A DNA stretch of 64,000 nucleotides from Ligilactobacillus aviarius subsp. aviarius DSM 20655 (GCF_001436315.1 NZ_AYZA01000024.1:203747-267746); one strand, 5' to 3'. Shown: positions 44,821 through 54,043, numbered from the stretch's first letter. A program made the numbers and translations. Notes: generated by a model from the sequence alone, not told the origin.

Positions 44821-45846
44821 ATGCTTATTCATACAACAAAAAAGGCACTTTCACAGTTTAAGAATCCGACCCATGAAGTGGATTTGACTGAAACCGATGA
44901 TCACACTGAAATTTTAAATTGGTCAATTTTGCCATATGAAATCGATGGTCATCAAGGGATGCTTGCTTTGAATGACTATACAAACTTTGCGGTGATCATT
45001 CCGCAAACAAGACCATTCAAGTCATTTAATGACTTTTTTGAGGCTTTTAGTCTAACTTTAATGTCCGTTTGCGAATCAATGGATATCAGTTTCATTAAAA
45101 TCGAAGCTTACCTGAATGACATTAAAATCGACCATAAAACGATCATGCAAATGAGTAACCATAGTAAAGCAGCCGGGTTACTGGAAGTTTATAAAGAAAA
45201 GCTGAGTCAAAATGCAAATTTATTGGATCGGCCAAATGATCCGCAAAATGTAATGGCGGCGGTTCGAATCGGCCGTGATTTTCCAAGCAAATTGAATGAT
45301 TACCGGAATCCACTGGCTGCTTTTAAATTTGAGATCACGGCAAAGTATTTGTTTCCAGCGGACGTTGCCGATAATTTTGATGATGTCAAAATTAAGCCAA
45401 CGTGGGATCCATATTCTCAATGGGAAGAAATGGATGGCAAAATTAGTAATGATCCAGATGAAATGGATCGTTTTCGGCTTTCAGTTGAAAAAAATAACTC
45501 AATCATGCTTGCCCGCTTTAAGCGGTACCTTCAAGGAGCTTCATATAGTCAGCGGAAAATCGCATTGATGATGAGTTATGCGCGGGATTACCTTGATCAA
45601 TTTTTATTGACGATTTTACATCAAACGTTTATCCATGATCTATCAATTTTACCGGCGTACTTTGCGGAATTTATGCCTGCTCAGCGGCAAAATCCTTTAG
45701 ATGAGCCGGTTGCGTTTGAAATGCTTAGCGAATTGGCTGACTTTTGGGAGGCAAGCGGCCAGATTTCAGCTGACGATCATGAAATCATTGACCACGAGCT
45801 GGATGAAACGAAGAAAATCGTTCGAACAACCTTTTATCCGATGTAA
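44821..45846 (+). CDS. Hypothetical cytoplasmic protein, partner of preceding gene
   Basis: 341 residues, no membrane segment. The opening MLIHTTKKALSQFKNPT and the following strand-rich 120 residues look like the small DUF6933-type domain (a tentative resemblance). The C-terminal 200 residues are helical, with FRLSVEKNNSIMLARFKRYLQGASYSQRKIALMM. Acidic overall. It sits in a two-gene unit just before phoH. Function unknown. Confidence 0.75.
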   Translation: MLIHTTKKALSQFKNPTHEVDLTETDDHTEILNWSILPYEIDGHQGMLALNDYTNFAVIIPQTRPFKSFNDFFEAFSLTLMSVCESMDISFIKIEAYLNDIKIDHKTIMQMSNHSKAAGLLEVYKEKLSQNANLLDRPNDPQNVMAAVRIGRDFPSKLNDYRNPLAAFKFEITAKYLFPADVADNFDDVKIKPTWDPYSQWEEMDGKISNDPDEMDRFRLSVEKNNSIMLARFKRYLQGASYSQRKIALMMSYARDYLDQFLLTILHQTFIHDLSILPAYFAEFMPAQRQNPLDEPVAFEMLSELADFWEASGQISADDHEIIDHELDETKKIVRTTFYPM

Positions 45847-45860
45847 AAGAGTAATCAATA

Positions 45861-45888
45861 TTGTTGGAAGTCAGAAAGTTGTATAATA
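45861..45888 (+). promoter_or_regulatory. Promoter of phoH-ybeY-dgkA-era
   Basis: TTGTTG (45861-45866), 16 nt, TATAAT (45883-45888), 57 bp before the phoH start. Confidence 0.65.
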
Positions 45889-45945
45889 TTTCTGTAAAGA
45901 CGGTTAAATTTTAATTTAACGATTATATTATAGGAGGTCAATTGA

Positions 45946-46965
45946 TTGACAGCAGAGCAAAAGGTTGAAGAAGAATATCATATTTCTGAACCTAATTTAG
46001 AACCAGCATTATTTGGAATTAATGATGGTTACCTTCATTTGATTGAAGAAAGTAAAAATGTCGAGATTCGTCCGTTTGGCGATAACATTAAAATTGATGG
46101 CCAAGCCGATGATGTAAAGGCGACAATTCAAATTATTGAAAAATTAATTGAACTTTTGAAAAGCGGAATTAGTATAAGTGAAGCCGATATCGTTTCAGCA
46201 GTTAAAATGCAGGAACGGGGGACCTTAAGTTATCTTTCTGATTTATATACAACAACATTATTACGTGACCGGACAGGACGGCCGATTCGGGCCAAAAACT
46301 TTAGTCAACGGCAATATATCCAAACGATCAAAAACAATGATTTGACCTTTGGAATTGGACCTGCGGGAACGGGGAAAACATTCCTGGCGGTTGTGATGGC
46401 CGTTGCGGCATTGAAGAAGAAGGAAGTTGAACGTTTGATTTTAACACGGCCAGCCGTTGAAGCAGGTGAATCATTAGGGTTCTTGCCGGGTGATTTAAAA
46501 GAAAAGGTCGACCCATATTTACGGCCAATCTATGATGCATTATATGCAATTTTAGGTGCAGAACATACTGAACGGTTAATCGAACGCGGAGTAATTGAAA
46601 TTGCGCCGTTAGCATACATGCGGGGCCGGACGCTTGAAAAGGCTTTTGTTATTTTGGATGAAGCTCAAAATGCGACCCGCGCTCAAATGAAAATGTTCTT
46701 AACCCGGTTAGGCTTTGGTTCAAAGATGATCGTTAATGGTGATAAATCACAAATTGACTTACCACGGGGACACCAACAAAGCGGATTAGTTGATGCTGAA
46801 CGGTTATTGCAAAACTTGCCGCATATTGGATTTGTTCACTTTGATGCAGCAGATGTTGTTCGGCATCCAGTTGTGTCTGAAATTATCAAAGCTTATGAAG
46901 ATGGCGGCGATTTAGCTGCTGATAAGATTTTAGATGAAAACGAAAATGATAAGGATGAAGACTAA
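45946..46965 (+). CDS. phoH: PhoH-like ATPase (YbeZ/PhoL type)
   Basis: 339-residue P-loop ATPase with Walker A FGIGPAGTGKTF (about 136-147) and Walker B AFVILDEAQNA. The N-terminal extension (about 1-110) contains a KH-like segment. It works with YbeY in RNA and ribosome quality control in many bacteria. TTG start, 8 nt after AGGAGG. The stop overlaps the ybeY start (TAATG). Confidence 0.94.
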   Translation: MTAEQKVEEEYHISEPNLEPALFGINDGYLHLIEESKNVEIRPFGDNIKIDGQADDVKATIQIIEKLIELLKSGISISEADIVSAVKMQERGTLSYLSDLYTTTLLRDRTGRPIRAKNFSQRQYIQTIKNNDLTFGIGPAGTGKTFLAVVMAVAALKKKEVERLILTRPAVEAGESLGFLPGDLKEKVDPYLRPIYDALYAILGAEHTERLIERGVIEIAPLAYMRGRTLEKAFVILDEAQNATRAQMKMFLTRLGFGSKMIVNGDKSQIDLPRGHQQSGLVDAERLLQNLPHIGFVHFDAADVVRHPVVSEIIKAYEDGGDLAADKILDENENDKDED

Positions 46966-47441
46966 TGGATCTACAGCTTATTGATGAAACCAAGCACGTG
47001 ACAGATCATCAATTAGACCTTGTCCGTGGAGTACTTGAATATGCTGCAAATTATTTAAGCTTACCTGAAAACACTGAAATGTCAGTGACATTGATGGACA
47101 ATAAGCATATTCATGAAATCAATAAAAAATATCGCGGAATTGATAAGCCGACAGATGTTATCAGTTTTGCAATGGAAGAAGATGGCGATGAAGATGATAT
47201 TATTTTGCCATCTGACATGGAATTTGAAATGCCAAAAAATTTAGGCGACTTGATGATCTCAATGGAAAAGGTCGCTGAACAAGCTGAATATCTTGGACAT
47301 TCACAAGATCGTGAACTTGGATTCTTAACGGTTCATGGTTTCCTTCACCTGAATGGATACGACCACATGAAGGCTGAAGACGAAAAAGAGATGTTCAGTT
47401 TACAAGACGAGATTTTGGATGGTTATGGACTTCAAAGATAA
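46965..47441 (+). CDS. ybeY: Endoribonuclease YbeY
   Basis: 158-residue zinc-dependent RNase for 16S rRNA 3'-end maturation and ribosome quality control. The metal motif is complete: HGFLHLNGYDH gives His124, His128 and His134. An acidic insertion (EEDGDEDDII) sits before GDLMISMEKV. Coupled by a one-base overlap to phoH, and its 3' end overlaps dgkA. Confidence 0.95.
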   Translation: MDLQLIDETKHVTDHQLDLVRGVLEYAANYLSLPENTEMSVTLMDNKHIHEINKKYRGIDKPTDVISFAMEEDGDEDDIILPSDMEFEMPKNLGDLMISMEKVAEQAEYLGHSQDRELGFLTVHGFLHLNGYDHMKAEDEKEMFSLQDEILDGYGLQR

Positions 47442-47820
47442 ATTCGCGACAAGTTGGAAAAATCGAAAATTTTCGCACTCATTAAGACATGCATGTGATG
47501 GTTTAATAACGCTTTTTAAAGAAGAGCGGAATTTTCGATTTGAATTGATCTGCTTATCATTGGTCGTTATTGCAGGATTGATCTTTCACTTGCCAATTAG
47601 CGAATGGCTATGGTTGATTGCGGCTTCAGCAATCGTTTTAATTGCTGAGGCAGCGAATACTGCCATTGAAAACTTAACAGATTTAGCAAGTCATCTTCAT
47701 TCAAACGACTTTGCAAAAAAGGCAAAGGATATTGCTGCCGGGATGGTTTTACTCGCAGCGGCCTTTGCAGTGATCGTTGCGGGATTGATTTTTATTCCCC
47801 GCATTATTGCTTTATTCTAA
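47419..47820 (+). CDS. dgkA: Undecaprenol kinase / diacylglycerol kinase family
   Basis: 133 residues from the first ATG; the second in-frame ATG at 47425 is equally possible. Three transmembrane helices with the family signature EAANTAIENLTDL. In Gram-positive bacteria the enzyme phosphorylates undecaprenol, recycling the lipid carrier for peptidoglycan and wall-polymer synthesis. It starts inside ybeY and precedes era, the standard Firmicute order. Confidence 0.92.
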   Translation: MVMDFKDKFATSWKNRKFSHSLRHACDGLITLFKEERNFRFELICLSLVVIAGLIFHLPISEWLWLIAASAIVLIAEAANTAIENLTDLASHLHSNDFAKKAKDIAAGMVLLAAAFAVIVAGLIFIPRIIALF

Positions 47821-47838
47821 TTAAAGATGAGGGATAAA

Positions 47839-48750
47839 ATGGAAAATCAAGAATTTCATTCAGGATTTGTTGCAATTATTGGAAGACCAAATGTTGGAAA
47901 GTCAACGTTTTTAAACCGGGTGATTGGTGAAAAAATTGCAATTATGAGCGACAAGGCGCAGACAACACGAAATAAAATTCAAGGGATCTATACCCGGAAA
48001 GACGCGCAAATTGTCTTTATCGATACTCCCGGGATCCATAAACCGCATAGTCAATTAGGAGATTTTATGGTTCAATCAGCCCTTTCAACGTTAAATGAAG
48101 TTGACGCGGTGCTTTTTATGGTCAATGCAACGCAAAAACGCGGGAAGGGCGATGATTTCATTATTGAACGGCTTAAAAAGGTTCATAAGCCGATTTATTT
48201 AGTGATCAATAAAATCGATAAGATTCACCCGGATAAACTGCTGGATATTATTACTGAATATAAAGACACCCTTGATTATAAGGAAGTTTACCCAATTTCA
48301 GCACTTCAAGGAAATAATGTACCGGAATTGATCGATAATTTAGTGGCTGATCTTCCTGAAGGCCCGCAATATTATCCAGATGATCAGATTACGGATCATC
48401 CTGAACGGTTTATTGCCGGCGAATTAATTCGGGAAAAAGTTTTACAACTTACCCGAGAAGAAGTTCCGCATTCAGTTGCAGTCGTGGTTGATCGGATCAA
48501 GCGGGAAACCGATGAAAAGGTTCTCGTTCAAGCAACCATTATTGTTGAACGCCCAAGCCAAAAGGGAATTATTATCGGTAAGGGCGGAAAGATGCTGAAA
48601 GAAATTGGAATCCGGGCACGGAAAGATATTGAATTAATGCTTGGTGATAAAGTTTACCTTGAATTATGGGTTAAAGTGCAACCGAACTGGAAGGATCGCA
48701 AAGCAGATCTTGCAGCATTTGGTTATAAACAAGATGATTATGACTTATAG
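47839..48750 (+). CDS. era: GTPase Era
   Basis: 303-residue GTPase needed for 30S subunit assembly. G1 GRPNVGKST (residues 15-23), G3 DTPGIHKP, G4 NKID, G5 in SALQGNN, and a C-terminal KH domain with [18 protein letters not shown] at 47839 is preferred to 47827 because GATGAGGGA lies just before it and the family N-terminus fits. recO, often next, is absent here; a terminator follows instead. Confidence 0.96.
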   Translation: MENQEFHSGFVAIIGRPNVGKSTFLNRVIGEKIAIMSDKAQTTRNKIQGIYTRKDAQIVFIDTPGIHKPHSQLGDFMVQSALSTLNEVDAVLFMVNATQKRGKGDDFIIERLKKVHKPIYLVINKIDKIHPDKLLDIITEYKDTLDYKEVYPISALQGNNVPELIDNLVADLPEGPQYYPDDQITDHPERFIAGELIREKVLQLTREEVPHSVAVVVDRIKRETDEKVLVQATIIVERPSQKGIIIGKGGKMLKEIGIRARKDIELMLGDKVYLELWVKVQPNWKDRKADLAAFGYKQDDYDL

Positions 48751-48751
48751 A

Positions 48752-48777
48752 AAAATCGTGCGATCGCACGATTTTTT
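48752..48777 (+). terminator. Terminator of era operon
   Basis: The palindrome AAATCGTGCG-AT-CGCACGATTT is followed by T residues. Confidence 0.92.
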
Positions 48778-48785
48778 GTCTACAC

Positions 48786-48814
48786 TTGATTTTGCATTTA
48801 ATAATGTGTAGTAT
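48786..48814 (+). promoter_or_regulatory. Promoter of HD-domain gene
   Basis: TTGATT (48786-48791), 17 nt, TAGTAT (48809-48814). Confidence 0.6.
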
Positions 48815-48845
48815 CTATCATTAAAGACAGAAAGGGCTGAAAAGA

Positions 48846-49430
48846 ATGGAAATTGGAGAAATGCAAAAATTTGTCGCAGCAATTGTCAATGATAAGTTAG
48901 CAACCATGAACAGTGTTCACCGTCAATCAACGATCACCACGATCAAAGCGGAAAATATTGCGCAACACAGCTTTTTCGTTGCATATTACGCACTTAAAAT
49001 TGCGAAAAAGTTAAAACTGAATGATGAATTAAAAGGGGAAATCACGATTCAAGCATTGATCCACGACATTGCAGAATCATCTTCATCAGATGTTCCAAGC
49101 AATGTTAAATATCAGGTTCCGGGATTAAAGCAAATGCTTGATAAGGCCGAAGATTTTGCAATCAACAAATATTTCCCTGAAATTAAAGATGAATTTACAA
49201 GCTTACGCAAGCATGAAGCAGAAGGCGATATTGTTGGAACCGTTATTAAGCTTGCCGATATTATTGCGCTTATTCAATTTTTAAAGACTGAACGTGCACT
49301 TGGAAATCAAGATGCAACGTTATTGAAGGTCATCCGCGAAACATATGATAACCTTGGACGGTACCTGGATCATCTTGAAGAAATCGTCACGGATGAACAA
49401 GCTAAAAGTGTTAAGACGGAAGATAAATAA
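48846..49430 (+). CDS. HD-domain phosphohydrolase (YfbR-like)
   Basis: 194 residues. Metal ligands are visible as H in ENIAQHSFFVAYYAL, HD in LIHDIAESSSSDVP and a later D in IKLADIIALIQF, the arrangement of YfbR-type 5'-deoxynucleotidases and related HD hydrolases. A nucleotide or dNMP is the likely substrate; this is inferred from family only. It is a single gene directly followed by the second copy of the interspersed repeat, whose hairpin acts as its terminator. Confidence 0.82.
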   Translation: MEIGEMQKFVAAIVNDKLATMNSVHRQSTITTIKAENIAQHSFFVAYYALKIAKKLKLNDELKGEITIQALIHDIAESSSSDVPSNVKYQVPGLKQMLDKAEDFAINKYFPEIKDEFTSLRKHEAEGDIVGTVIKLADIIALIQFLKTERALGNQDATLLKVIRETYDNLGRYLDHLEEIVTDEQAKSVKTEDK

Positions 49431-49607
49431 AAAGAAGGTGTGACAAAACAGTAAAAACGAGCGTGATGGAAGCAGAAAAGCGAACGAATCGCGGAGCATA
49501 GATTCAGAGGTTTTCGAATTAGCTTCGCGTCACCACTCAGCTCGTTTGTTTTGGAATCCGATTATGCGTACATAACAAAGAGGCTGTGACTTGTATCACA
49601 ACCTCTC
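49428..49607 (+). repeat. Interspersed repeat copy 2, ends in a terminator
   Basis: Partner of 24313-24506, same orientation relative to the preceding gene. It begins at the stop codon of the HD gene (AAATAAAAAGAAGGTGTGAC). It keeps ACGAGCGTGATGGAAGCAG, GAGGTTTTCGAATTAGCTTC and CACTCAGCTCGTTTGTTTTG, and ends in GAGGCTGTGAC / ATCACAACCTCTC with a shorter T run. The stem differs from copy 1 by changes that include GC/GT swaps while pairing is kept. Confidence 0.88.
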
Positions 49608-49608
49608 T

Positions 49609-49983
49609 TTAATGCCGGGCAGCATGAAAATTATGCTGTCCTTTAATTTTATGCGAGTGTTTTTTAAATTTCGGCCGGTTGCTTGAGACCAATTTAAAAT
49701 TCTTCATTTTAGCGTTAAACGGTCGGTTAGCTGTTCGAATTTGCGTCCACGTTTTCATGGCTTCGATCATTCCATCTAATTGCTTCAATTGTTGGGGGTC
49801 GTTTTCTTTAACTGCGGTTACATAAATGTCAGTTTGCAAACGCTGGATCAATCCTAGATGATAATTTAAAAGCTGTTGGGTCAATGGTTCATGCCGGTAT
49901 TGATTAAACAGGTCTTGAATGACTTCCATTGCCTCGCGTACATTTTGCGGTTGAACATAACGTTGATTTTTCGGTAATGCCAT
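49609..49983 (-). CDS. Hypothetical basic protein
   Basis: 124 residues from the ATG at 49983, which lies 6 bases after AAGGAA; an upstream ATG at 50001 has no ribosome binding site. The N-terminal 85 residues are helical (REAMEVIQDLFNQYRHEPLTQQLLNYHLGL). The last 40 are very basic (lysine, histidine, arginine: KFKKHSHKIKGQHNFHAARH), suggesting nucleic-acid contact. Its 3' end lies 2 bp from the repeat. No family recognised. Confidence 0.68.
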   Translation of the reverse strand: MALPKNQRYVQPQNVREAMEVIQDLFNQYRHEPLTQQLLNYHLGLIQRLQTDIYVTAVKENDPQQLKQLDGMIEAMKTWTQIRTANRPFNAKMKNFKLVSSNRPKFKKHSHKIKGQHNFHAARH

Positions 49984-50100
49984 TTGAAATTCCTTCTTCA
50001 TAATTGATTCTGAATTTATTTTAACGCAATCAGGGATGAAGGAAAATGTTGAGTTTGTGATATGATTAACTAAGATAATAATTTAGGAAAGAGGATCATC

Positions 50101-50964
50101 ATGCGTCATAAAATAGCAGTTTTTTCAGATGTTCATGGGAATTATACGGCTTTAAAAGCGGTATATGAGGATATGCAGGAGCAAGGAGTAACTGAATCAT
50201 GGTTTTTAGGTGATTTATTCGCTCCGGGGTCCGGTGCGCAAGATTTATGGGATTTAATGCAAAAAATTAATCCTGATGTATATATCCGCGGAAATTGGGA
50301 TGACTTGATGATTCGGGGCGCCGCTGGGAAAATCGCACTTGAAAAGCCAAGCAAAGTTTATATGGAACGGCTTGCAATGGATGTGGCTGCAAAAGTTGAT
50401 CCTCAAGTTTTGGCAACCATGAAGCGCTGGCCGATGCGAGTCGTAAAGCAGATTAATAATGTACGGATCGCAATCACGCATGATCTTCCTGAAATCAATT
50501 TTGGGCAACAGTTGTATCCGACATTGCCAACGGAAAACTTTAATAAATTGTTTGTGGAAGATGACCTTGACCTTGCAATTTATGCGCATGTTCACCATCC
50601 AATCATGCGGTACAGCAGTGAAGAACAGATCATCCTTAATCCCGGATCCGTTGGTCAACCATTTAACCGCCACGTTAAATTTCAACAGGATTTACGGGCG
50701 CAATATTTGATCGTGACGATTGATGATGACGGAATAAGTGGAATTGATTTTCGGAAAGTCGCATACAGTCATCCCGATGAATTATTGCGGGCGGCAAACG
50801 CGAACATTCCGTATATTGAACTTTACCAGCGGCAAATGGAAACGGGTGAAGTTCACACGCATGATTACCCGTTGTTAGCGCGGTTGAATGATAAATATGG
50901 TTATCTTCGTGAAGCTAAGGAATATGAAGCCCAACATGCAATTCACGAAAAATCTGATTTTTAG
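50101..50964 (+). CDS. Metallophosphoesterase (YfcE/YmdB-like calcineurin fold)
   Basis: 287 residues. The two-metal motifs are present in order: FSDVHGN (D10, H12), FLGDLF, IRGNWDD (Trp replaces the usual His), ITHDLPE and YAHVHHPI. Full-length relatives hydrolyse phosphodiesters or nucleotides; the substrate is unknown. The C-terminal 80 residues after the fold (YSHPDELLRAANANIPYIEL...) are an extension. It ends just before the promoter of the lysine riboswitch. Confidence 0.87.
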   Translation: MRHKIAVFSDVHGNYTALKAVYEDMQEQGVTESWFLGDLFAPGSGAQDLWDLMQKINPDVYIRGNWDDLMIRGAAGKIALEKPSKVYMERLAMDVAAKVDPQVLATMKRWPMRVVKQINNVRIAITHDLPEINFGQQLYPTLPTENFNKLFVEDDLDLAIYAHVHHPIMRYSSEEQIILNPGSVGQPFNRHVKFQQDLRAQYLIVTIDDDGISGIDFRKVAYSHPDELLRAANANIPYIELYQRQMETGEVHTHDYPLLARLNDKYGYLREAKEYEAQHAIHEKSDF

Positions 50965-50966
50965 GG

Positions 50967-50995
50967 TTGACAATTTTAGGAAGTAGTTTTAAAAT
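50967..50995 (+). promoter_or_regulatory. Promoter of lysine-riboswitch transcript
   Basis: TTGACA (50967-50972), 17 nt, TAAAAT (50990-50995), two bases after the phosphoesterase stop. Confidence 0.85.
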
Positions 50996-51008
50996 TCAAA
51001 GTAAATCA

Positions 51009-51250
51009 AATAATAGAGGTTGCAGATGACATCAGTAAGCTATTTGAGTGGCTGTTAAACGTTGAAGATAGCTGAAAGGGGATTTTGCCGAAATGCATTG
51101 TTGGATAACAGCTGGGAATGCATTGGGACGTAGTTTAAGAAATTACGGACTGTCGCAATTGTTTGCGGAGCGCTATTATTCAACACGGGATTAAATAAAA
51201 TCAAGTCTTATTGTTGGAAGTGAGCTCAGCCGGCAGTAAGGCTTTTTATT
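51009..51250 (+). promoter_or_regulatory. Lysine riboswitch (L-box) with transcription terminator
   Basis: P1 is AATAATAG (51009-51016) with CTATTATT (51173-51180). Core motifs appear in L-box order: AGAGGTTGC, CAGTAA, GCTGAAAGGGGA, GCCGAAATGC, GGACTGTCGC (the usual GGCTGTCA element) and GGAG before P1. Downstream, AGCC (51228-51231) / GGCT (51240-51243) with TTTTTATTT is a candidate terminator, expected to form when lysine binds. It explains the 350-bp gap before the permease. Confidence 0.9.
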
Positions 51251-51314
51251 TATCTCAATTTTGTTGATAGTGTGACGCCTTTATTATTAATTTAATATAA
51301 GGAGTCTTTTTATT

Positions 51315-52823
51315 ATGGAAAACCAAAAGAAGATGTCAGTCACGGCCTTAGTATTGATGATCTTTGCATCGATCTTCGGCCTCGGAAACGTAACAACCGC
51401 ATATTACCAAATGGGATACGGTGCAATTATCTGGTACATTGCCGGTGCATTGTTATTCTTCATTCCGTCATCATTGATGTTTGCTGAATATGGATCAGCA
51501 TTGAAGGAAAGTCAGGGGGGAATCTACTCATGGCTTGAAGTTTCAATCGGTGAAAAGCCGGCCTTTATCGGCGCATTTGTTTGGTATGCTGCATGGGTAA
51601 TTACATTGGTAACCCAATTCTCAACGATTTGTATTCCAATTTCTGGATTGATCTTTGGAAAGGATACGACGCAAAGCTGGCACCTTTTTGGAATGAATTC
51701 AACGGAAACCCTTGGATTAATTGGAATCGTGTTATTAGTTTTGATTACGTGGCTGGCAACTCGGGGATTCGATAAGATCGAAAAGGTTGCTTCAGCCAGC
51801 GGGGCGGTTATCATTGCAATCTCAGGATTATTTATTGTCGCAAGTATTTTGATGCTGGTTTTAAATCATGGCCACTTAGCTCAGCCAATGTCAGCTCACG
51901 CCATCGTTTCATCACCGAATCCGCAGTTTAAGTCACCAATTGCGATTCTTTCATTCTTCGTTTATGCCGTTTTTGCATATGCTGGGATGGAAACGATGGG
52001 TGGAACGATCGACCGGGTCGATAAGCCCGAACGCAATTTCCCAAAGGGCATTATCCTTGCTGGAATTGGAATGATTTTGATTTACGCTTTAGGGATTTTT
52101 CTTTGGGGAGTAACTGCCAACTGGCACAAGGTATTGGGAACCGATTCAACTAACCTTGGAAATATCACTTTGGTTTTGATGCAGAATTTAGGTTATACGA
52201 TTGGACGTGAAGTGCTTCACTTGCCAGTTCACCAAGCATTGATCATGGGACAATGGACAGATCGGCTGATCGGATTTGAAGAAATGATGTCAGTCTTTGG
52301 TTCAATGACCGTTTTGATTTACTCCCCATTGAAGACGATTTTATTTGGTTCACCAAAGCGCTTATGGCCAGAAAAGGTTACGAAGTTGAACAGCCGCAAG
52401 ATGCCGGCATTTGCAATGTGGATGCAAGCCATCGTAATGGGAATTATTATCTTCGGCGTTTCATTTGGCGGGAAGAGTGCCCAACAATTCTATACGGTTT
52501 TAACAGATATGAATAACATTACTTCATCAGTTCCGTACTTGTTCTTAATTCTTGCATTCCCATTCTTCAAGCGGATCAAGAATTTAAACCGGTCATTCGA
52601 AGTTTATAAGAACCGGAAGTTAACGAATACGATTTGTGTTGTTAGCTGGATCACGATTTTCTTCGGAATCGTCTTTACGATTATTCAACCAGTATTACAA
52701 CATGATGCATATACTGCTTTCTGGACAGCATTTGGGCCAGTTTTCTTTGCCCTTGTTGGATGGATCTTCTACCGGCATGCAAGTCGCAACATTGAACCAG
52801 CTGTTGAAGAAGAATTAGATTAA
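51315..52823 (+). CDS. Riboswitch-controlled amino-acid permease (probable lysine transporter, YjeM-like)
   Basis: 502 residues with about 12-13 transmembrane helices. APC helix 1 reads VLMIFASIFGLGNVTTAYYQMG, and the later FAYAGMETMGGTIDRVDKPERNFPKG is the loop of the glutamate/GABA and YjeM-like branch. YjeM itself has no assigned substrate; the lysine riboswitch in its leader makes lysine uptake the best prediction, repressed when lysine is plentiful. The start follows AAGGAG. Followed by its own terminator. Confidence 0.88.
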   Translation: MENQKKMSVTALVLMIFASIFGLGNVTTAYYQMGYGAIIWYIAGALLFFIPSSLMFAEYGSALKESQGGIYSWLEVSIGEKPAFIGAFVWYAAWVITLVTQFSTICIPISGLIFGKDTTQSWHLFGMNSTETLGLIGIVLLVLITWLATRGFDKIEKVASASGAVIIAISGLFIVASILMLVLNHGHLAQPMSAHAIVSSPNPQFKSPIAILSFFVYAVFAYAGMETMGGTIDRVDKPERNFPKGIILAGIGMILIYALGIFLWGVTANWHKVLGTDSTNLGNITLVLMQNLGYTIGREVLHLPVHQALIMGQWTDRLIGFEEMMSVFGSMTVLIYSPLKTILFGSPKRLWPEKVTKLNSRKMPAFAMWMQAIVMGIIIFGVSFGGKSAQQFYTVLTDMNNITSSVPYLFLILAFPFFKRIKNLNRSFEVYKNRKLTNTICVVSWITIFFGIVFTIIQPVLQHDAYTAFWTAFGPVFFALVGWIFYRHASRNIEPAVEEELD

Positions 52824-52843
52824 AATTTATTGAAAAATCAATT

Positions 52844-52878
52844 GAAGGTCGCGTAAAAGAACGTGATCTTCTTTTTTT
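52844..52878 (+). terminator. Terminator of lysine permease
   Basis: GAAGGTCGCGT (52844-52854), 6-nt loop, ACGTGATCTTC (52861-52871) with two G-U pairs, seven T. Confidence 0.88.
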
Positions 52879-52940
52879 GTAAAAAATTTGAATATCATGT
52901 AACAAAAAGTAACATCAAATGTAGATTTTATTTCTTTTTA

Positions 52941-52949
52941 TGCTATAAT
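52941..52949 (+). promoter_or_regulatory. Extended -10 promoter of EamA transporter
   Basis: TGC-TATAAT (52941-52949), 36 bp before the start. Confidence 0.6.
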
Positions 52950-52984
52950 ACATTCGTTATTATTTTTATTTGGAGGGAAAGTTA

Positions 52985-53932
52985 ATGGCAAAAAAATCCA
53001 GTAAAGTTGCTCGCGGAATCGTCATTGCGGCAGCAGCTTCAATGATGTGGGGAATTTCAGGAACGTGTTTGCAGTTCATTTCACAAAATCAAAACATTCC
53101 TGAAAATTGGTTCTTATCAGCACGGACACTTGGTGCAGGCCTGATTTTGCTACTGATTAGTTTAATTATGTATCGCGGAAAAGTCTTTCATGTTTTCAAA
53201 TCATGGAAGAATATCGGTTGGCTGTTTGCATATGCAATCCTTGGATTGATGGCAAATCTTTTTACATTCTATAAATCAATTCAATTTGGTGGAAATGCCG
53301 AAGCCGCAACCATTTTGCAATATTTGAGTCCGTTATTTATTGTTTTGGGAACGGTGATTTTCAGACGGCAAATGCCTTATAAGTCAGATGTATTTGCGTT
53401 TATTATCGCGTTAGTCGGTGTTTTCCTTGCATTAACCAAGGGGGACTTCTCCCAACTTTCAATTTCAACGAGTTCATTGATGTGGGGCTTAGGATCAGGG
53501 TTAACGGCCGCATTTTATGTTGTTTTACCGCGGAACATCGTTAAAGATCCTGATAACCCGCCATTGGTCGTTCTTGGATGGGGAACTTTAATTGCTGGAT
53601 TCTTCTTTAACTTGCATCAACCAGTTTGGGTCGGAACACCGAAGATTACTGGAACATTGATTGCTTCAATGTTAACGGTTATCTTCCTTGGAACGATCAT
53701 CCCGTTCGGGTTATTACTATATGCAACGCACTATGCTCCGTCAGACGTTATCAGTATTATGGATGCGGTTCAACCAATCACAACTTCAATTTTAAGTATC
53801 ATCTTCTTTAAGATGGGTATGAATTGGGTCGAAATTGTCGGAATTGTATTGGTAATTATTGGTGTTTACATCTTACAACGCGGACGGAAAAATATTGAAA
53901 ACTCCGAAGAGAATTTTCGAGCCGATGTATAA
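52985..53932 (+). CDS. DMT/EamA family transporter
   Basis: 315 residues with ten transmembrane helices in two EamA repeats (ASMMWGISGTCLQFIS opens the first; SSLMWGLGSGLTAAFYVVLP the second). Family members usually export metabolites or amino acids. The start is placed at 52985, seven bases after TGGAGGGAA. The C-terminus is short and charged. Single gene; substrate unknown. Confidence 0.87.
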   Translation: MAKKSSKVARGIVIAAAASMMWGISGTCLQFISQNQNIPENWFLSARTLGAGLILLLISLIMYRGKVFHVFKSWKNIGWLFAYAILGLMANLFTFYKSIQFGGNAEAATILQYLSPLFIVLGTVIFRRQMPYKSDVFAFIIALVGVFLALTKGDFSQLSISTSSLMWGLGSGLTAAFYVVLPRNIVKDPDNPPLVVLGWGTLIAGFFFNLHQPVWVGTPKITGTLIASMLTVIFLGTIIPFGLLLYATHYAPSDVISIMDAVQPITTSILSIIFFKMGMNWVEIVGIVLVIIGVYILQRGRKNIENSEENFRADV

Positions 53933-54043
53933 AAATGAATAAATATTGAAAACTTTGTAAATCCGGCACTTCTTACTGATTTTAGGGATTCAAATGTGAT
54001 ACAATTTATTTAGAATAAGTTTAGTAAGAGGTGGGCGATCAAT

